Position numbers and translations under genes: made by a program. From Desulfoscipio sp. XC116 (GTDB taxonomy: Bacteria; Bacillota; Desulfotomaculia; Desulfotomaculales; Desulfallaceae): 64,000 nt of DNA. The DNA is taken from NCBI RefSeq assembly GCF_039851975.1, contig NZ_CP156660.1, positions 2,547,035 to 2,611,034 on the forward strand, given 5' to 3'. A model generated the notes under the pieces. The model was not told the origin of the DNA. It did no database searches and saw only the letters and a program-made list of their open reading frames with translations. Below, one piece after another: positions 17,411 through 25,895 of this stretch. How positions within the stretch are numbered: position 1 is the first letter of the stretch; each line of letters opens with the position of its first letter.

Positions 17411-18259
17411 ATGCGGCATTGGTACGTTGAAGACGCCGGGGGCGGCTGCAGGGCATTTTCCGAAGTGCTGGTACTGGTCTGCGAACAGCCCCGGCTCATA
17501 TATAAAAGGTTTTTACCGCTAACCTGGGACAATAAACTGAGCATGGAAGAGATGGCCCGCGGAAAGGTACTGGAAATGATGTGGGAAGCGGGAGTCGGAC
17601 AGGATGACCACCTGTACGTTTGCTCCGGTAATATTTTTTTCGGGTTGCATAAATGGCTTACTGAAAACGGCTACCACTGGGAAACCGCTAAAATGGAAGG
17701 CCTGGCCCATGAAGTGGCCGAAAACACTTTTCAACAGCAAATTGCATCTGCAGGTTTTCCCGCCGAAATACGACTTGAGGAACGCAACTACCGGGATTAT
17801 TACCGGCAGGTTGACGCCTGGATCAAAGAAGACCCCACCCGTATTCAATATATAAAGGATATGAAAGTAAGGTGTAAACCGGCCCGCTTGCGTTACCTGT
17901 TAAAAGGCAATGCCGGCAGTACCCGCATCTGCTCTCACTGCCACAAAAAAATATTGCCTTACAGCCCTATAGTTCAGTATCGATTTAGAGAATTCGGCAA
18001 AAAAAAGAGCCGCTATTATCACCCCGATTGTTCACCCGTCAAACCGCATAAAAACAAACTACAGCAAGCGTACATTGATTGGCGGGGCGAGGAGCTGCAC
18101 GGTGTTATTTTACCTGCCCGGGAAACTCTTCCCTGTAAGGTATGCGGACAGGAAGTCCCAGCCGGAACCAAAGCGGTGCATGCCCATAAAAATAAAGAAT
18201 TAATTTTTGGCCACCCGGATTGTTTTAGACACCTGAACAAAGATAATGGCAACAAATAA
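17411..18259 (+). CDS. Double zinc-finger protein of unknown function
   Basis: 282 residues. The N-terminal half (1-160) has no recognised domain but contains conserved-looking Trp/Tyr-rich stretches (HWYVEDAGGG, KRFLPLTWDN). The C-terminal half holds two similar Cys2-His-Cys modules: CSHCHKKI...YHPDC (about 174-210) and CKVCGQEV...GHPDC (about 240-275), reminiscent of LIM/PARP-type fingers. It may bind nucleic acid or protein. GGGAGG is 13 nt before the ATG. It ends 13 nt before the convergent phosphoesterase. Confidence 0.6.
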   Translation: MRHWYVEDAGGGCRAFSEVLVLVCEQPRLIYKRFLPLTWDNKLSMEEMARGKVLEMMWEAGVGQDDHLYVCSGNIFFGLHKWLTENGYHWETAKMEGLAHEVAENTFQQQIASAGFPAEIRLEERNYRDYYRQVDAWIKEDPTRIQYIKDMKVRCKPARLRYLLKGNAGSTRICSHCHKKILPYSPIVQYRFREFGKKKSRYYHPDCSPVKPHKNKLQQAYIDWRGEELHGVILPARETLPCKVCGQEVPAGTKAVHAHKNKELIFGHPDCFRHLNKDNGNK

Positions 18260-18271
18260 TACCCCCATATA

Positions 18272-18994
18272 TTAAACAGAAGTAATTAACCGGGGCGTAA
18301 AGTCAAGGTAATCAGCACTGGTTAAATGGAAATTTATATCCCAAGCCTGATCCGGCAGCCTATACCGGCAGGCCTTGGCATGCAAGTGTCCATACACTAC
18401 AGTTTCCACTTCATATTTTCGAAATAATTCTATAAAACCGGAATAGTCATGTTTTTCATTAGTTGGCATATAGTGCATCATAACTAATCTTGGTCCTGTT
18501 TGAACACTTTGCAATGAATTCTCCAGCCGTATCAACTCCCGGCGATAAATTTTTTCGTCTTTTTCCTTAAAAAATGCACCGTTGGGACAAAGCCAGCCAC
18601 GAGTGCCACAAACACTAACCCCGTCCAGCCCGACATGATCATTTTGGATTAATTGGACATTAGACGGGACCGCTTGCCTGGCCCGGGAAATGCTCTGCCA
18701 CCAATAATCGTGATTGCCTTGCACACAGATCAGCCGCCCCGGCAGCAATCCCAGATAATCGAAATCCGGGCGGGCTTCATCAAGCCGCATAGCCCAGGAT
18801 ATATCCCCCGGCACCAACACTACATCATCATCTTTAACCAACCGGCGCCAATTTTCATAAATCCTGCGGGCATGATTATGCCAGGTGTAGTCCATCTCTT
18901 CCATGGGCTTGTACTCCCTGTTTTCCTCCCAATTATCCACATGCAGGGCACCCGAAAAAGACAGGTGCAAATCGGCAATGGCAAATATCTTCAA
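18272..18994 (-). CDS. Cytosolic metallophosphoesterase (YkuE/UDG-like superfamily)
   Basis: 240 residues with all five calcineurin-like blocks: IADLHLSF, VPGDISWAM, QGNHDYWW, MMHYMP and YGHLHAKA. No signal or membrane segment. The TTG start at 18994 is chosen because GGGGG lies 9 nt before it; a longer frame to 19015 lacks a site. Related proteins in clostridia are annotated as predicted phosphohydrolases; the substrate is unknown. Confidence 0.82.
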   Translation of the reverse strand: MKIFAIADLHLSFSGALHVDNWEENREYKPMEEMDYTWHNHARRIYENWRRLVKDDDVVLVPGDISWAMRLDEARPDFDYLGLLPGRLICVQGNHDYWWQSISRARQAVPSNVQLIQNDHVGLDGVSVCGTRGWLCPNGAFFKEKDEKIYRRELIRLENSLQSVQTGPRLVMMHYMPTNEKHDYSGFIELFRKYEVETVVYGHLHAKACRYRLPDQAWDINFHLTSADYLDFTPRLITSV

Positions 18995-19136
18995 TTGTTT
19001 TATCCCCCTGTGCAAGCTCCAGGTAAAACTATCATCCGATGGAGACGTAATGATTATTCTTTTCGCCTGTCAGGATATTTATTCCTGCCTAACAAGATGC
19101 GTTCATCATAGGGTTTTTATTGCTGCCGTGGAGGAA

Positions 19137-19181
19137 TAAATAACCCCCTAGCAATGCACTAATGCATGGGGGATTATTTTA
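19137..19181. terminator. Bidirectional terminator-like hairpin
   Basis: AATAACCCCC and GGGGGATTATT arms with an imperfect ATGCA-containing loop lie between the start of the phosphoesterase gene and the stop of the YjcZ-like gene. A/T-rich flanks on both sides fit termination of the minus-strand mini-gene. Confidence 0.6.
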
Positions 19182-19227
19182 AAGCTAATTTCTTTTAAAC
19201 CTTTTTAACTAATCAACAATCAATAAA

Positions 19228-19338
19228 TTATTTCTTCTCAGCGCTATATCCGCCAAAACCCACAAATCCCATACCAAACACCAGCAGTATCAGGATCAGA
19301 AACAGGATGAAGCTGCCATCAAAATAAGTTCCCGACAT
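19228..19338 (-). CDS. YjcZ-family sporulation mini-protein (copy 1)
   Basis: 36 residues: MSGTYFDGS, then the hallmark membrane segment FILFLILILLVFGMGFVGFG and an AEKK end. This family is common in spore formers and is often found in spore or forespore membranes. GGAGGAG lies 5 nt upstream of the ATG. Two paralogues lie at 21.1-21.3 kb. Confidence 0.85.
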   Translation of the reverse strand: MSGTYFDGSFILFLILILLVFGMGFVGFGGYSAEKK

Positions 19339-19490
19339 CTAAACTCCTCCTTCGTGATTTTTTACAATAATATAATATTTAACGGATTATAAAAGTGTTA
19401 CAGCAACGTGATTAACACTTTTCCCCAAATACCACCCACAAGAAATACTTCCTGGCAATGCAATTATACTACCGAATTCCATTTGGGTTA

Positions 19491-20534
19491 TTACAACTCC
19501 TGTCTGTAAACCCGGAAGAGCTTTATAATTTGACCGCCAAACACAGGCATGATTATTTTTCTTTTTACAGTATCATTGCTTTCAGCCACCTGGGAAGCCT
19601 CCCCCCTGGTATAGCCGTAAGTTTTGCACCGTGTATAGAAGCTCTTCAGCGCCTGCCAGTGAATACCCTTATGCCTGAATTCAGGCACTATACCGCCGAT
19701 GGCCAGTCTTATTACCCCGCCACTGCCGTCACGGCCAGGCTTTTTATAAGGAATTGATAAAAACATGCCCGCCGGCCGGCCATTCACCTCAATAATCATA
19801 AATAAGTCCGGTGGAACCTGCATAGCCAGACCCATTAAAAACCCCTGGGTATCCGCCAAAGACATCGGTATAAAACCCCATATTTCCGACATGGACTTAT
19901 TGTTTATTTCCTGGATAATTTTAGCTTCACGCATATTAGCATAATTTACTGAACGAATTGCAACATCGGAGACATCCTGTGATCGAACCAACTCCCGGGG
20001 AAGTTCTTCAGGCAGCGTCCAATTAAAGCATTCAAGATCATGTATTTTCTCAAACCCGGCATTCTCCACTAAAATTTGATAATAAGGGGGATTATAAGGT
20101 ATCTCCATTTGTGGTTCATATTCAAATCCTTTAATCATTAAACCCACCTGCTGGTTGGTATTTAAGGTGGCGGGACCGATCATTACAGTTTTACCCTGTG
20201 CTTTAAGCCATTCGGCTGCGGCATCAAAAAGAGCCGCGGCTGCGCCGGCATCATCAACGCATTCAAAACAACCCCAGAATCCCTCATCCGAACGTGGATT
20301 CAACCGGTCGATAGATGCGGTTATTCTCCCTACCGGCTGCCTTTCTCTATAAACCACAAAATTAACATATTTTAAATGCTGCAATAATGGATTAACCAGG
20401 GGTACGAAGCGCATGCCGGTAGCATATTTTTCCGCGGAAGGCGGCACAGCCCCCTGCCCATAAACCAGAGCAGGTACCGATAAAAAAGATTGCATGTCAA
20501 TACGATTATTGACCCTGGTGACACGCACTTTCAT
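19491..20534 (-). CDS. Large GNAT-like acyltransferase
   Basis: 347 residues with no signal peptide. The sequence matches the tandem-GNAT type of uncharacterised acyltransferases: an N-terminal module (NFVVYRERQPVGRITASID), a central MIGPATLNTNQQVGLMIKGF segment and a C-terminal module with GGVIRLAIGGIVPEFRHKGIHWQAL, where RHKGI resembles the acetyl-CoA pyrophosphate loop (Q/R-x-x-G-x-G/A) in altered form. The substrate is unknown. GGAGGAG lies upstream of the ATG. Confidence 0.65.
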   Translation of the reverse strand: MKVRVTRVNNRIDMQSFLSVPALVYGQGAVPPSAEKYATGMRFVPLVNPLLQHLKYVNFVVYRERQPVGRITASIDRLNPRSDEGFWGCFECVDDAGAAAALFDAAAEWLKAQGKTVMIGPATLNTNQQVGLMIKGFEYEPQMEIPYNPPYYQILVENAGFEKIHDLECFNWTLPEELPRELVRSQDVSDVAIRSVNYANMREAKIIQEINNKSMSEIWGFIPMSLADTQGFLMGLAMQVPPDLFMIIEVNGRPAGMFLSIPYKKPGRDGSGGVIRLAIGGIVPEFRHKGIHWQALKSFYTRCKTYGYTRGEASQVAESNDTVKRKIIMPVFGGQIIKLFRVYRQEL

Positions 20535-20779
20535 AATTCATCTCTCCTCCTACCATGTTTCAAACATCCCTGCACCATAAAATATTTTGGAGCCGCCGGT
20601 AAAACAACTCCAAAATCATAATTTAATCTCATATTATTCATTTTTCCCATACGATGTTACCCGGTGCCGGAATATTAGTTAAAGTGCCCCCGAGAAAATA
20701 TGCTAATAATAACATTTAATAGTAACAATTTATTTCCCGTGCCCATATATTGGTAGTAAATATAAAAGGAGGGATAACT

Positions 20780-20950
20780 ATGGGATACGGCACCGGTTCC
20801 GCACCGCATCAGGGGAAACCGGGTAAAGGGACCAAACCGTCCTTCGGCAAAGCACCAAAAGGTAAAACTAAGGCACCGGCTAAACCGGCTCAAGGTAAAC
20901 CCACCGCACCCGGAAAACCGGCAACAGGCAGACCACCCCGGAGTAAATAG
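20780..20950 (+). CDS. Lys/Pro/Gly-rich basic mini-protein
   Basis: 56 residues, low complexity, built from GKP/APAKP/TAPGKP-like units, pI clearly very high, with no hydrophobic core. The ATG follows AGGAGGG by 6 nt and a strong terminator ends the gene, so it is expressed as a unit. Lying between YjcZ-type genes it may be a spore or nucleic-acid-binding protein (inference). Confidence 0.7.
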   Translation: MGYGTGSAPHQGKPGKGTKPSFGKAPKGKTKAPAKPAQGKPTAPGKPATGRPPRSK

Positions 20951-20962
20951 GCAGACACTGTG

Positions 20963-20997
20963 AAACCCCGGGGAAAAATCATCCCGGGGTTTTTATT
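20963..20997 (+). terminator. Intrinsic terminator of the basic mini-protein gene
   Basis: AACCCCGGG/CCCGGGGTT stem followed by TTTTTATTT. Confidence 0.92.
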
Positions 20998-21011
20998 TAT
21001 CTACAAGTTGG

Positions 21012-21047
21012 CTAAATAATAAGGGTTGCCAATAAAACAGCAACCCC
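21012..21047 (-). terminator. Intrinsic terminator of YjcZ copies 2 and 3
   Basis: On the minus strand GGGTTGC/GCAACCC with a 10-nt loop, followed by TTATTATTT. Confidence 0.8.
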
Positions 21048-21056
21048 ATTTAGCAA

Positions 21057-21191
21057 TTACTTAGCGCATACGCCGGGGCCCCAAAACCCCATGCCGAAAA
21101 CAAGCAAAATCAGGATTAGAAACAGGATGAAGCTGCCGTCAAAGAAGGTCCCGCCACCACATCCGCCACCACATCCGGCACCAAAGCCCAT
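21057..21191 (-). CDS. YjcZ-family sporulation mini-protein (copy 2, Cys-Gly-rich N-terminus)
   Basis: 44 residues: MGFGAGCGGGCGGGTFFDGS precedes the family segment FILFLILILLVFGMGFWG. Two Cys near the start and one near the end are not present in the other copies. GGGAGG is 9 nt before the ATG. Confidence 0.85.
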   Translation of the reverse strand: MGFGAGCGGGCGGGTFFDGSFILFLILILLVFGMGFWGPGVCAK

Positions 21192-21213
21192 AATTTATTA
21201 CCTCCCTCTTAAA

Positions 21214-21321
21214 CTATTCCTTAACATCATAAGCACCGAAACCTACAAATCCCATACCGAATACCAGCAAGATCAGGATCAGGAACAGAATAAAACCACC
21301 ACTGCTTCCACCGTAAGCCAC
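21214..21321 (-). CDS. YjcZ-family sporulation mini-protein (copy 3)
   Basis: 35 residues with MAYGGSSGGFILFLILILLV and GMGFVGFGAYDVKE. GTG start after GGGGG. It lies 22 nt upstream of copy 2, and the two probably share a transcript. Confidence 0.85.
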   Translation of the reverse strand: MAYGGSSGGFILFLILILLVFGMGFVGFGAYDVKE

Positions 21322-21513
21322 TTTATAACCCCCTTTCTTATAGGTTTAAATACATGGTATTCATCACCCTTTATAAGTGTTAATAACCGACGATATTAAT
21401 TTGATAAGACCGGTGAAAATAACTGTTGAAGCAAGCAGGTATTCACATGAAAATATGTCATAAACTAAAATAACACCTCCTAATTATCAGAAGGTGTTTC
21501 ATTCCTTGATTAT

Positions 21514-22044
21514 TTAGTTAACCTGCAATAAAGATTTTATATCCGCAAGTAAGTATTCGATAACCACCCGATCGGTGGGAAAAGCCAACGGCGGAGGAGC
21601 TGATAAATCAAAATAGCCCACCCGGTCCAGGTCATCACCCGCCAGCGGCTCACCGCCGGTTACCCGGGCCCGAAACCAGATACCTACGGTGTGTTTTTCA
21701 GGGTCATGAAAATTAGACTGCACCGTAAAAACCCCGACCGGCTCTATATCCAGATTGGTTTCCTCTTTAAACTCCCGCCGCACCGCACAGTATACATCTT
21801 CATCATATTCCACATAACCGCAGGGAATACACCACAAACCCGCATATTTTCCCCCGGCTCGACGCCCCAATAGTATTTGTTTTTCGGCGTTTAAAACAAT
21901 GGCGGCCACACCCGCCGCCGGGTTTTCATATAAAACATATTGGCAGGTACCGCAAACCAGCCGGGGACGTTCCTCTTTGATACAGCGATAGGCCAGTTTC
22001 CCCCCGCACTTGGGACAGTAATAAAATCTCTGCTCTTTTTTAGT
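21514..22044 (-). CDS. Nudix hydrolase with N-terminal zinc ribbon
   Basis: 176 residues. A zinc ribbon (YYCPKCGG ... LVCGTCQ) is followed by a Nudix domain whose box reads G-YVEYD-E-DVYCAVR-REFKEE, a full GX5EX7REUXEE match. Related proteins hydrolyse ADP-ribose or NADH-type pyrophosphates. Start TTG at 22044 is chosen because AGGGGTG lies 7 nt upstream; the frame is open to 22158, but the extra 38 residues (MRHIDGCKRYRS...) do not resemble the family. Confidence 0.82.
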   Translation of the reverse strand, partial: TKKEQRFYYCPKCGGKLAYRCIKEERPRLVCGTCQYVLYENPAAGVAAIVLNAEKQILLGRRAGGKYAGLWCIPCGYVEYDEDVYCAVRREFKEETNLDIEPVGVFTVQSNFHDPEKHTVGIWFRARVTGGEPLAGDDLDRVGYFDLSAPPPLAFPTDRVVIEYLLADIKSLLQVN

Positions 22045-22192
22045 CAAAGGTTTAACACCCCTATTTATAGAAAACTGTTTCCGAAAACCTACAAACCTAC
22101 GGGCTTGTCCCGGAGGAGGTTCACTCCGATATCGTTTACACCCATCAATATGCCTCATAATAATCAGGCATTATGCACTGAAGATTAAACTG

Positions 22193-23002
22193 TCACGCGG
22201 CTGCTGTGCGGCGGGAAGCCAACATCAACACCAGCACCAGCATCAGCACCAGGGTCATCACTATAGCCCCTCCCGGCGGCAGATCAAGGTAAAATGAGCA
22301 TAACAGCCCAATAACAACAGCCGTCTCCCCGCAAGCAACCGCGGCAACCAGAGTACCCCGAAAGCTCTTAGCCAGCTGCATGGCTGCCGCAACGGGCAAA
22401 ACCATCAGCGATGAAACCAGCAAAATACCTACAATACGCATGGATACCGCAATGGTTAGTGCCGTCAGCGCCGTAAAGCCCACATTAATCAGCTTTACCG
22501 GCAACCCACTGACCCGGGCGGTTTCCTCATCAAAGGTAATGGAAAACAGCTCCTTAATAAAAAATACCGTCAACAGCAGCACCGGCAGGCCAATCACCGC
22601 TATGACATAAATATCTTCCGCGGTAATAAGAACAATACTGCCGAACAGGTAGCTCATAAAGCTGCCGTTAAAACCATTGCCCAAACCAATCAATATAGCT
22701 CCCAAAGCCACCCCGGCCGATAAAATAATGGCTATCGCCAACTCGGAGTAATATTTGTATTTATCCCTCAACCCTTCGATTAAAAGAGAACCGCCCAATG
22801 CAAAAACCGACGCCGCCAGCACGGGCTGAGTCCCCATTAAAAGACCTGCCGCCACACCGGAAAGACAAACATGGGACAGAGCATCCGCAATCATGGACAT
22901 GCGGCGCAAAGTAATGAAAAGCCCGATAATGGGGCAAATCACGCCCACCAACAGCCCCCCGCCCAGAGCACGCAGCATAAAATCATACTGAAATATTTCC
23001 AA
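22193..23002 (-). CDS. znuB: Zinc/manganese ABC transporter permease
   Basis: 269 residues, about eight transmembrane helices, ABC-3 family. Family phrases: LRALGGGLLVGVICPIIGLFITLRRMSMIADALSH near the N-terminus and SLMVLPVAAAMQLAKS late. It forms the membrane channel with the ATPase and ZnuA encoded upstream. TTG start, 7 nt downstream of znuC in the operon zur-znuA-znuC-znuB. The closely related Mn permeases cannot be excluded from sequence alone. Confidence 0.9.
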   Translation of the reverse strand: MEIFQYDFMLRALGGGLLVGVICPIIGLFITLRRMSMIADALSHVCLSGVAAGLLMGTQPVLAASVFALGGSLLIEGLRDKYKYYSELAIAIILSAGVALGAILIGLGNGFNGSFMSYLFGSIVLITAEDIYVIAVIGLPVLLLTVFFIKELFSITFDEETARVSGLPVKLINVGFTALTALTIAVSMRIVGILLVSSLMVLPVAAAMQLAKSFRGTLVAAVACGETAVVIGLLCSFYLDLPPGGAIVMTLVLMLVLVLMLASRRTAAA

Positions 23003-23009
23003 TAAACGC

Positions 23010-23765
23010 CTACCCCCTGACCAGACTGCCGTCGGAACAGCCCAGGCTAATTTTTTCTTTCCGTCTTACCATACAATCCCGCCAACGTACTTCATCGGAA
23101 TAATTATGACAATTGCAGGAGCAAATTTTGCGATCCAGACATACCCGTTTGCTGACTAAATAAGACAGCCATTCCGGTTCATGAGAGACCAGCATCATGG
23201 TAACGCCATCATCACGCAAATTTTTAAGCAGCCGGGCCAATGCCGTCAAATTAGCGGCATCCACACCGTTGGTAGGCTCATCCATAATCAAAACCCGGGG
23301 CTGCACCGCCAATGCGCGGGCGATCATAACCCTTTGCTGCTGCCCCCCCGATAATTCACTTATCGGGGCGTTACGCAAGGACAACATATTCACCCGTTCC
23401 AGAGCTTCCTCGGCGCACCGCTTATCCTCTTTGCCGAAAAAACGAAACATACCGCGCAGCCCGGCCCGGCCCGAAAGCACCACTTCAAAAATTGTGGCCG
23501 GATAACTGCGGTTAAAAAGAGTGGCCTTTTGAGATACATAACCAATACGATACCATTCTCTAAATTTGTTTGACGGCACTCCAAAAATTTTAACTTCACC
23601 GGACTGGGGCTTAATTAACCCCATAATGATATAAAGTAAAGTGCTTTTACCGGCGCCATTGGGGCCGGTAATGCCCACCACATCACCCTCATGCACATGC
23701 AGGGAAATACCATCCAGCACCGGGTGACAGCCGTAAGTAAAATGAACATCAATTAATTCAATCAT
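23010..23765 (-). CDS. znuC: Zinc ABC transporter ATPase
   Basis: 251 residues. Walker A GPNGAGKST, signature LSGGQQQR, Walker B VLIMDEP and the H-loop VSHEP. A C-terminal tail with CLDRKICSCNCHNYSDE carries extra Cys/His that could sense or bind metal. Its ATG overlaps the znuA stop (TAATG). It powers metal import with ZnuB. Confidence 0.92.
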   Translation of the reverse strand: MIELIDVHFTYGCHPVLDGISLHVHEGDVVGITGPNGAGKSTLLYIIMGLIKPQSGEVKIFGVPSNKFREWYRIGYVSQKATLFNRSYPATIFEVVLSGRAGLRGMFRFFGKEDKRCAEEALERVNMLSLRNAPISELSGGQQQRVMIARALAVQPRVLIMDEPTNGVDAANLTALARLLKNLRDDGVTMMLVSHEPEWLSYLVSKRVCLDRKICSCNCHNYSDEVRWRDCMVRRKEKISLGCSDGSLVRG

Positions 23766-24787
23766 TACTTTTGCTTCACCCCCAGTGCCAGGGAAAGATG
23801 CCGCAGATTTTCCTCCATTACAGACAGATAATCCTTACCCGCCTGTCTTTCCTCGGGGGTAATACCACCCAGAGGGTTCAGCACCAATGTTTGGGCACCA
23901 GCTTCCCGGGCAATCACCTCGGAAACCCGCGGACTGACTAACGTTTCAAAAAATATATACTTGACACCGGTCTGACGTGCCGTTTCAACAATCTCCGTCA
24001 TGCGGGCGGGACTGGGATCCGCACTCGGAGAAATACCCCGGATAGGCACCTGTTCCAGGTTATAGCGATGAGCAAGATAACCGAATGCGGCATGGGAAAC
24101 AATAAATTTGCGCACCGCAACCCCATCCAACGTTTCCGCAAACTTTTTGTCCAAACCGCTCAGCTGTTTCTGGTAACGGACGGCATTATCATTATAATAT
24201 CCCGCATTATCCGGGTCCGCCTTTTGCATACCCTTGACTATGTTTTCAACCATCATACCGGCATTTTGAGGGTCGAGCCAGATATGCGGGTCGGTATTGC
24301 CGGCATGTACGTGGCCGTCGGATACCTCATGCGCTCCATCGGTATGCGTATCATGCAAGTGCCCGTCGGCGCTCTCATCATGACCGTGGCTATCAGTGCC
24401 CGGCTGCATAGCTACGGGCAATAATTCTATACCCGTGCTGCAGTCCACCGCTACCGGGCCGCCCTCTTTAAGGCTTTGCAGCACTTTTTGCACCCAGGTT
24501 TCCATACCCGCACCGTTGTATACTATCACATCGGCCTGCTGTAAATTAACCATATCCTTGGGGGAAGGCTCCCAGTCATGAGGTTCCACCCCGTCAGGCA
24601 CCAATTGCACCACCCGGGCCCGGTCACCGCATACATGCGCGGCAAAATCATAAACCGGGTAAATGGTCGCGTATACCACTACATCGTCCTTATCCGAACC
24701 TGTTTTATCCTGATCACCGGAGCACCCCATTATCGCAAAATTAATCGACAATAAAATTAAAGCTAAAAAAACAGCTGCTTTCCGCAA
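23765..24787 (-). CDS. znuA: Zinc-binding lipoprotein of the ABC importer
   Basis: 340 residues. Type II signal peptide with lipobox IMGC and Cys22; the mature protein would be tethered outside the membrane. A His/Asp-rich loop at about 130-170 (HGHDE, HLHD, HTDG, HEVS, HVHAG) is diagnostic of zinc-specific cluster A-I proteins. Further ligands include HDWEPS, HIWLDPQ and the C-terminal ETLVSP region. TTG start after GGAGGAG. Confidence 0.93.
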   Translation of the reverse strand: MRKAAVFLALILLSINFAIMGCSGDQDKTGSDKDDVVVYATIYPVYDFAAHVCGDRARVVQLVPDGVEPHDWEPSPKDMVNLQQADVIVYNGAGMETWVQKVLQSLKEGGPVAVDCSTGIELLPVAMQPGTDSHGHDESADGHLHDTHTDGAHEVSDGHVHAGNTDPHIWLDPQNAGMMVENIVKGMQKADPDNAGYYNDNAVRYQKQLSGLDKKFAETLDGVAVRKFIVSHAAFGYLAHRYNLEQVPIRGISPSADPSPARMTEIVETARQTGVKYIFFETLVSPRVSEVIAREAGAQTLVLNPLGGITPEERQAGKDYLSVMEENLRHLSLALGVKQK

Positions 24788-24790
24788 TAT

Positions 24791-25222
24791 TTACTCCTCC
24801 TTTTTTAAACACTGTGCGCAGTAACCGAATATTTCAAAGCTATGTCTTTCTATGGAAAATTTTTTATCCTTTATTTGCTGTTTATCCAAATAATCCAAGG
24901 GACAAAAATCCACTTCCTCGGAACAACCGCACCCCAGGCAGATTAAATGATGCCGGTGGCCTCCTTTTCCCACCAGCTTATACCTGCCTTTGCCATCGCC
25001 GAAATCCGTTTTATCCAGCATATTTAACCGTTCCAGTATGCCGACATTACGATAAACGGTATCCACGCTCAAATTTGGAAAACGGGCCGCTATTTGGCCG
25101 TGAATATCTTCCACCGTTACATGCCTGTTCTCCTGCGCCAGCAAATTGATAATCTCCTGGCGCTGGGGAGTTATTTTATAGCCATGTTCCTTTAACTTAA
25201 TAAAAATGTCCTGTGTTTTCAA
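24791..25222 (-). CDS. zur: Fur-family regulator, probably Zur
   Basis: 143 residues. N-terminal winged helix (GYKITPQRQEIINLL, VSVDTVYRNVGIL variant) and C-terminal dimerisation domain with the structural zinc site CLGCGCSEEVDFC ... FGYCAQC. It is the first gene of the zinc-uptake operon, 3 nt before znuA, which favours Zur over Fur. TTG start 10 nt after AGGAG. Operator not recognised with confidence in the upstream AT-rich stretch. Confidence 0.85.
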   Translation of the reverse strand: MKTQDIFIKLKEHGYKITPQRQEIINLLAQENRHVTVEDIHGQIAARFPNLSVDTVYRNVGILERLNMLDKTDFGDGKGRYKLVGKGGHRHHLICLGCGCSEEVDFCPLDYLDKQQIKDKKFSIERHSFEIFGYCAQCLKKEE

Positions 25223-25265
25223 ATCGGGATCACTCCTAAACAGGAATTATTCTTATTTAACCATT

Positions 25266-25294
25266 AAAATATCCCACCCGGCTTTATTTGTCAA
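25266..25294 (-). promoter_or_regulatory. Sigma-A promoter of the zur-znu operon
   Basis: On the minus strand TTGACA (25294-25289), a 17-nt spacer and TATTTT (25271-25266), about 45 nt before the zur start. Confidence 0.7.
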
Positions 25295-25387
25295 GTTATT
25301 AACCGGTATCCTTAAATAATAATATTTATTAAAAACACTGGTTAGAAGACAAATTTTTTAAAATAGCTTAAAGCCGTTAACCGGATA

Positions 25388-25435
25388 GAGCAAAAAGAAA
25401 TAACCCTTACCGCTTGGTAAGCGGGGGTTATCTTA
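25388..25435 (-). terminator. Terminator of the 111-aa unknown gene
   Basis: On the minus strand an AACC...GGTT outer stem and a CTTACC/GGTAAG inner stem are followed by TTCTTTTT. Confidence 0.7.
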
Positions 25436-25456
25436 TTGAACACTATTATTGAGCTA

Positions 25457-25792
25457 TTAAGAAAGCATAACCTTCTTATCATCCAATATTTTCAAAACAT
25501 ACGCTGCGGCAACCATTTTAGCACTCAATACATCCGGAGTTTGGGTTTTGGCCAAATCCATCTGCTCCTTGACAGTAGCCCCTTCATTGGCGCATTTAAA
25601 TATTTCATTGCTTATTGTTTGCCTGGACGCATCCAACTGGGCAAAGCTGATAGCGGAAGAAAGAACATCCCGCAACAAATCTTTTTCCATTTGGGGATCA
25701 AATTCCGGCAGATAAACACCGTTGCCCCGGTAAATTTCAATTAACGCGGACAACAGATAACGTGCATCCGTATTTTTTTCGTTATTTTCCAT
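25457..25792 (-). CDS. Unknown helical protein
   Basis: 111 residues, soluble, mostly helical, no Cys-based motif apart from one Cys. No family recognised. AAGGAG lies 7 nt before the ATG and a terminator follows, so it is a genuine single-gene unit. Confidence 0.6.
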   Translation of the reverse strand: MENNEKNTDARYLLSALIEIYRGNGVYLPEFDPQMEKDLLRDVLSSAISFAQLDASRQTISNEIFKCANEGATVKEQMDLAKTQTPDVLSAKMVAAAYVLKILDDKKVMLS

Positions 25793-25895
25793 GGTTCAAC
25801 TCCTTCATAAATAGTAAGTCATCATGTTTTCATCCCCATTATATATCCCTTAGATGCAAAAACAAAACCCTATCTCTAACAATAATAACCGAAAG

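Noticed and set aside
22045-22158. Longer N-terminus of the Nudix protein
   Set aside because: The extra residues do not fit the family and the TTG at 22044 has the only well-spaced ribosome site.
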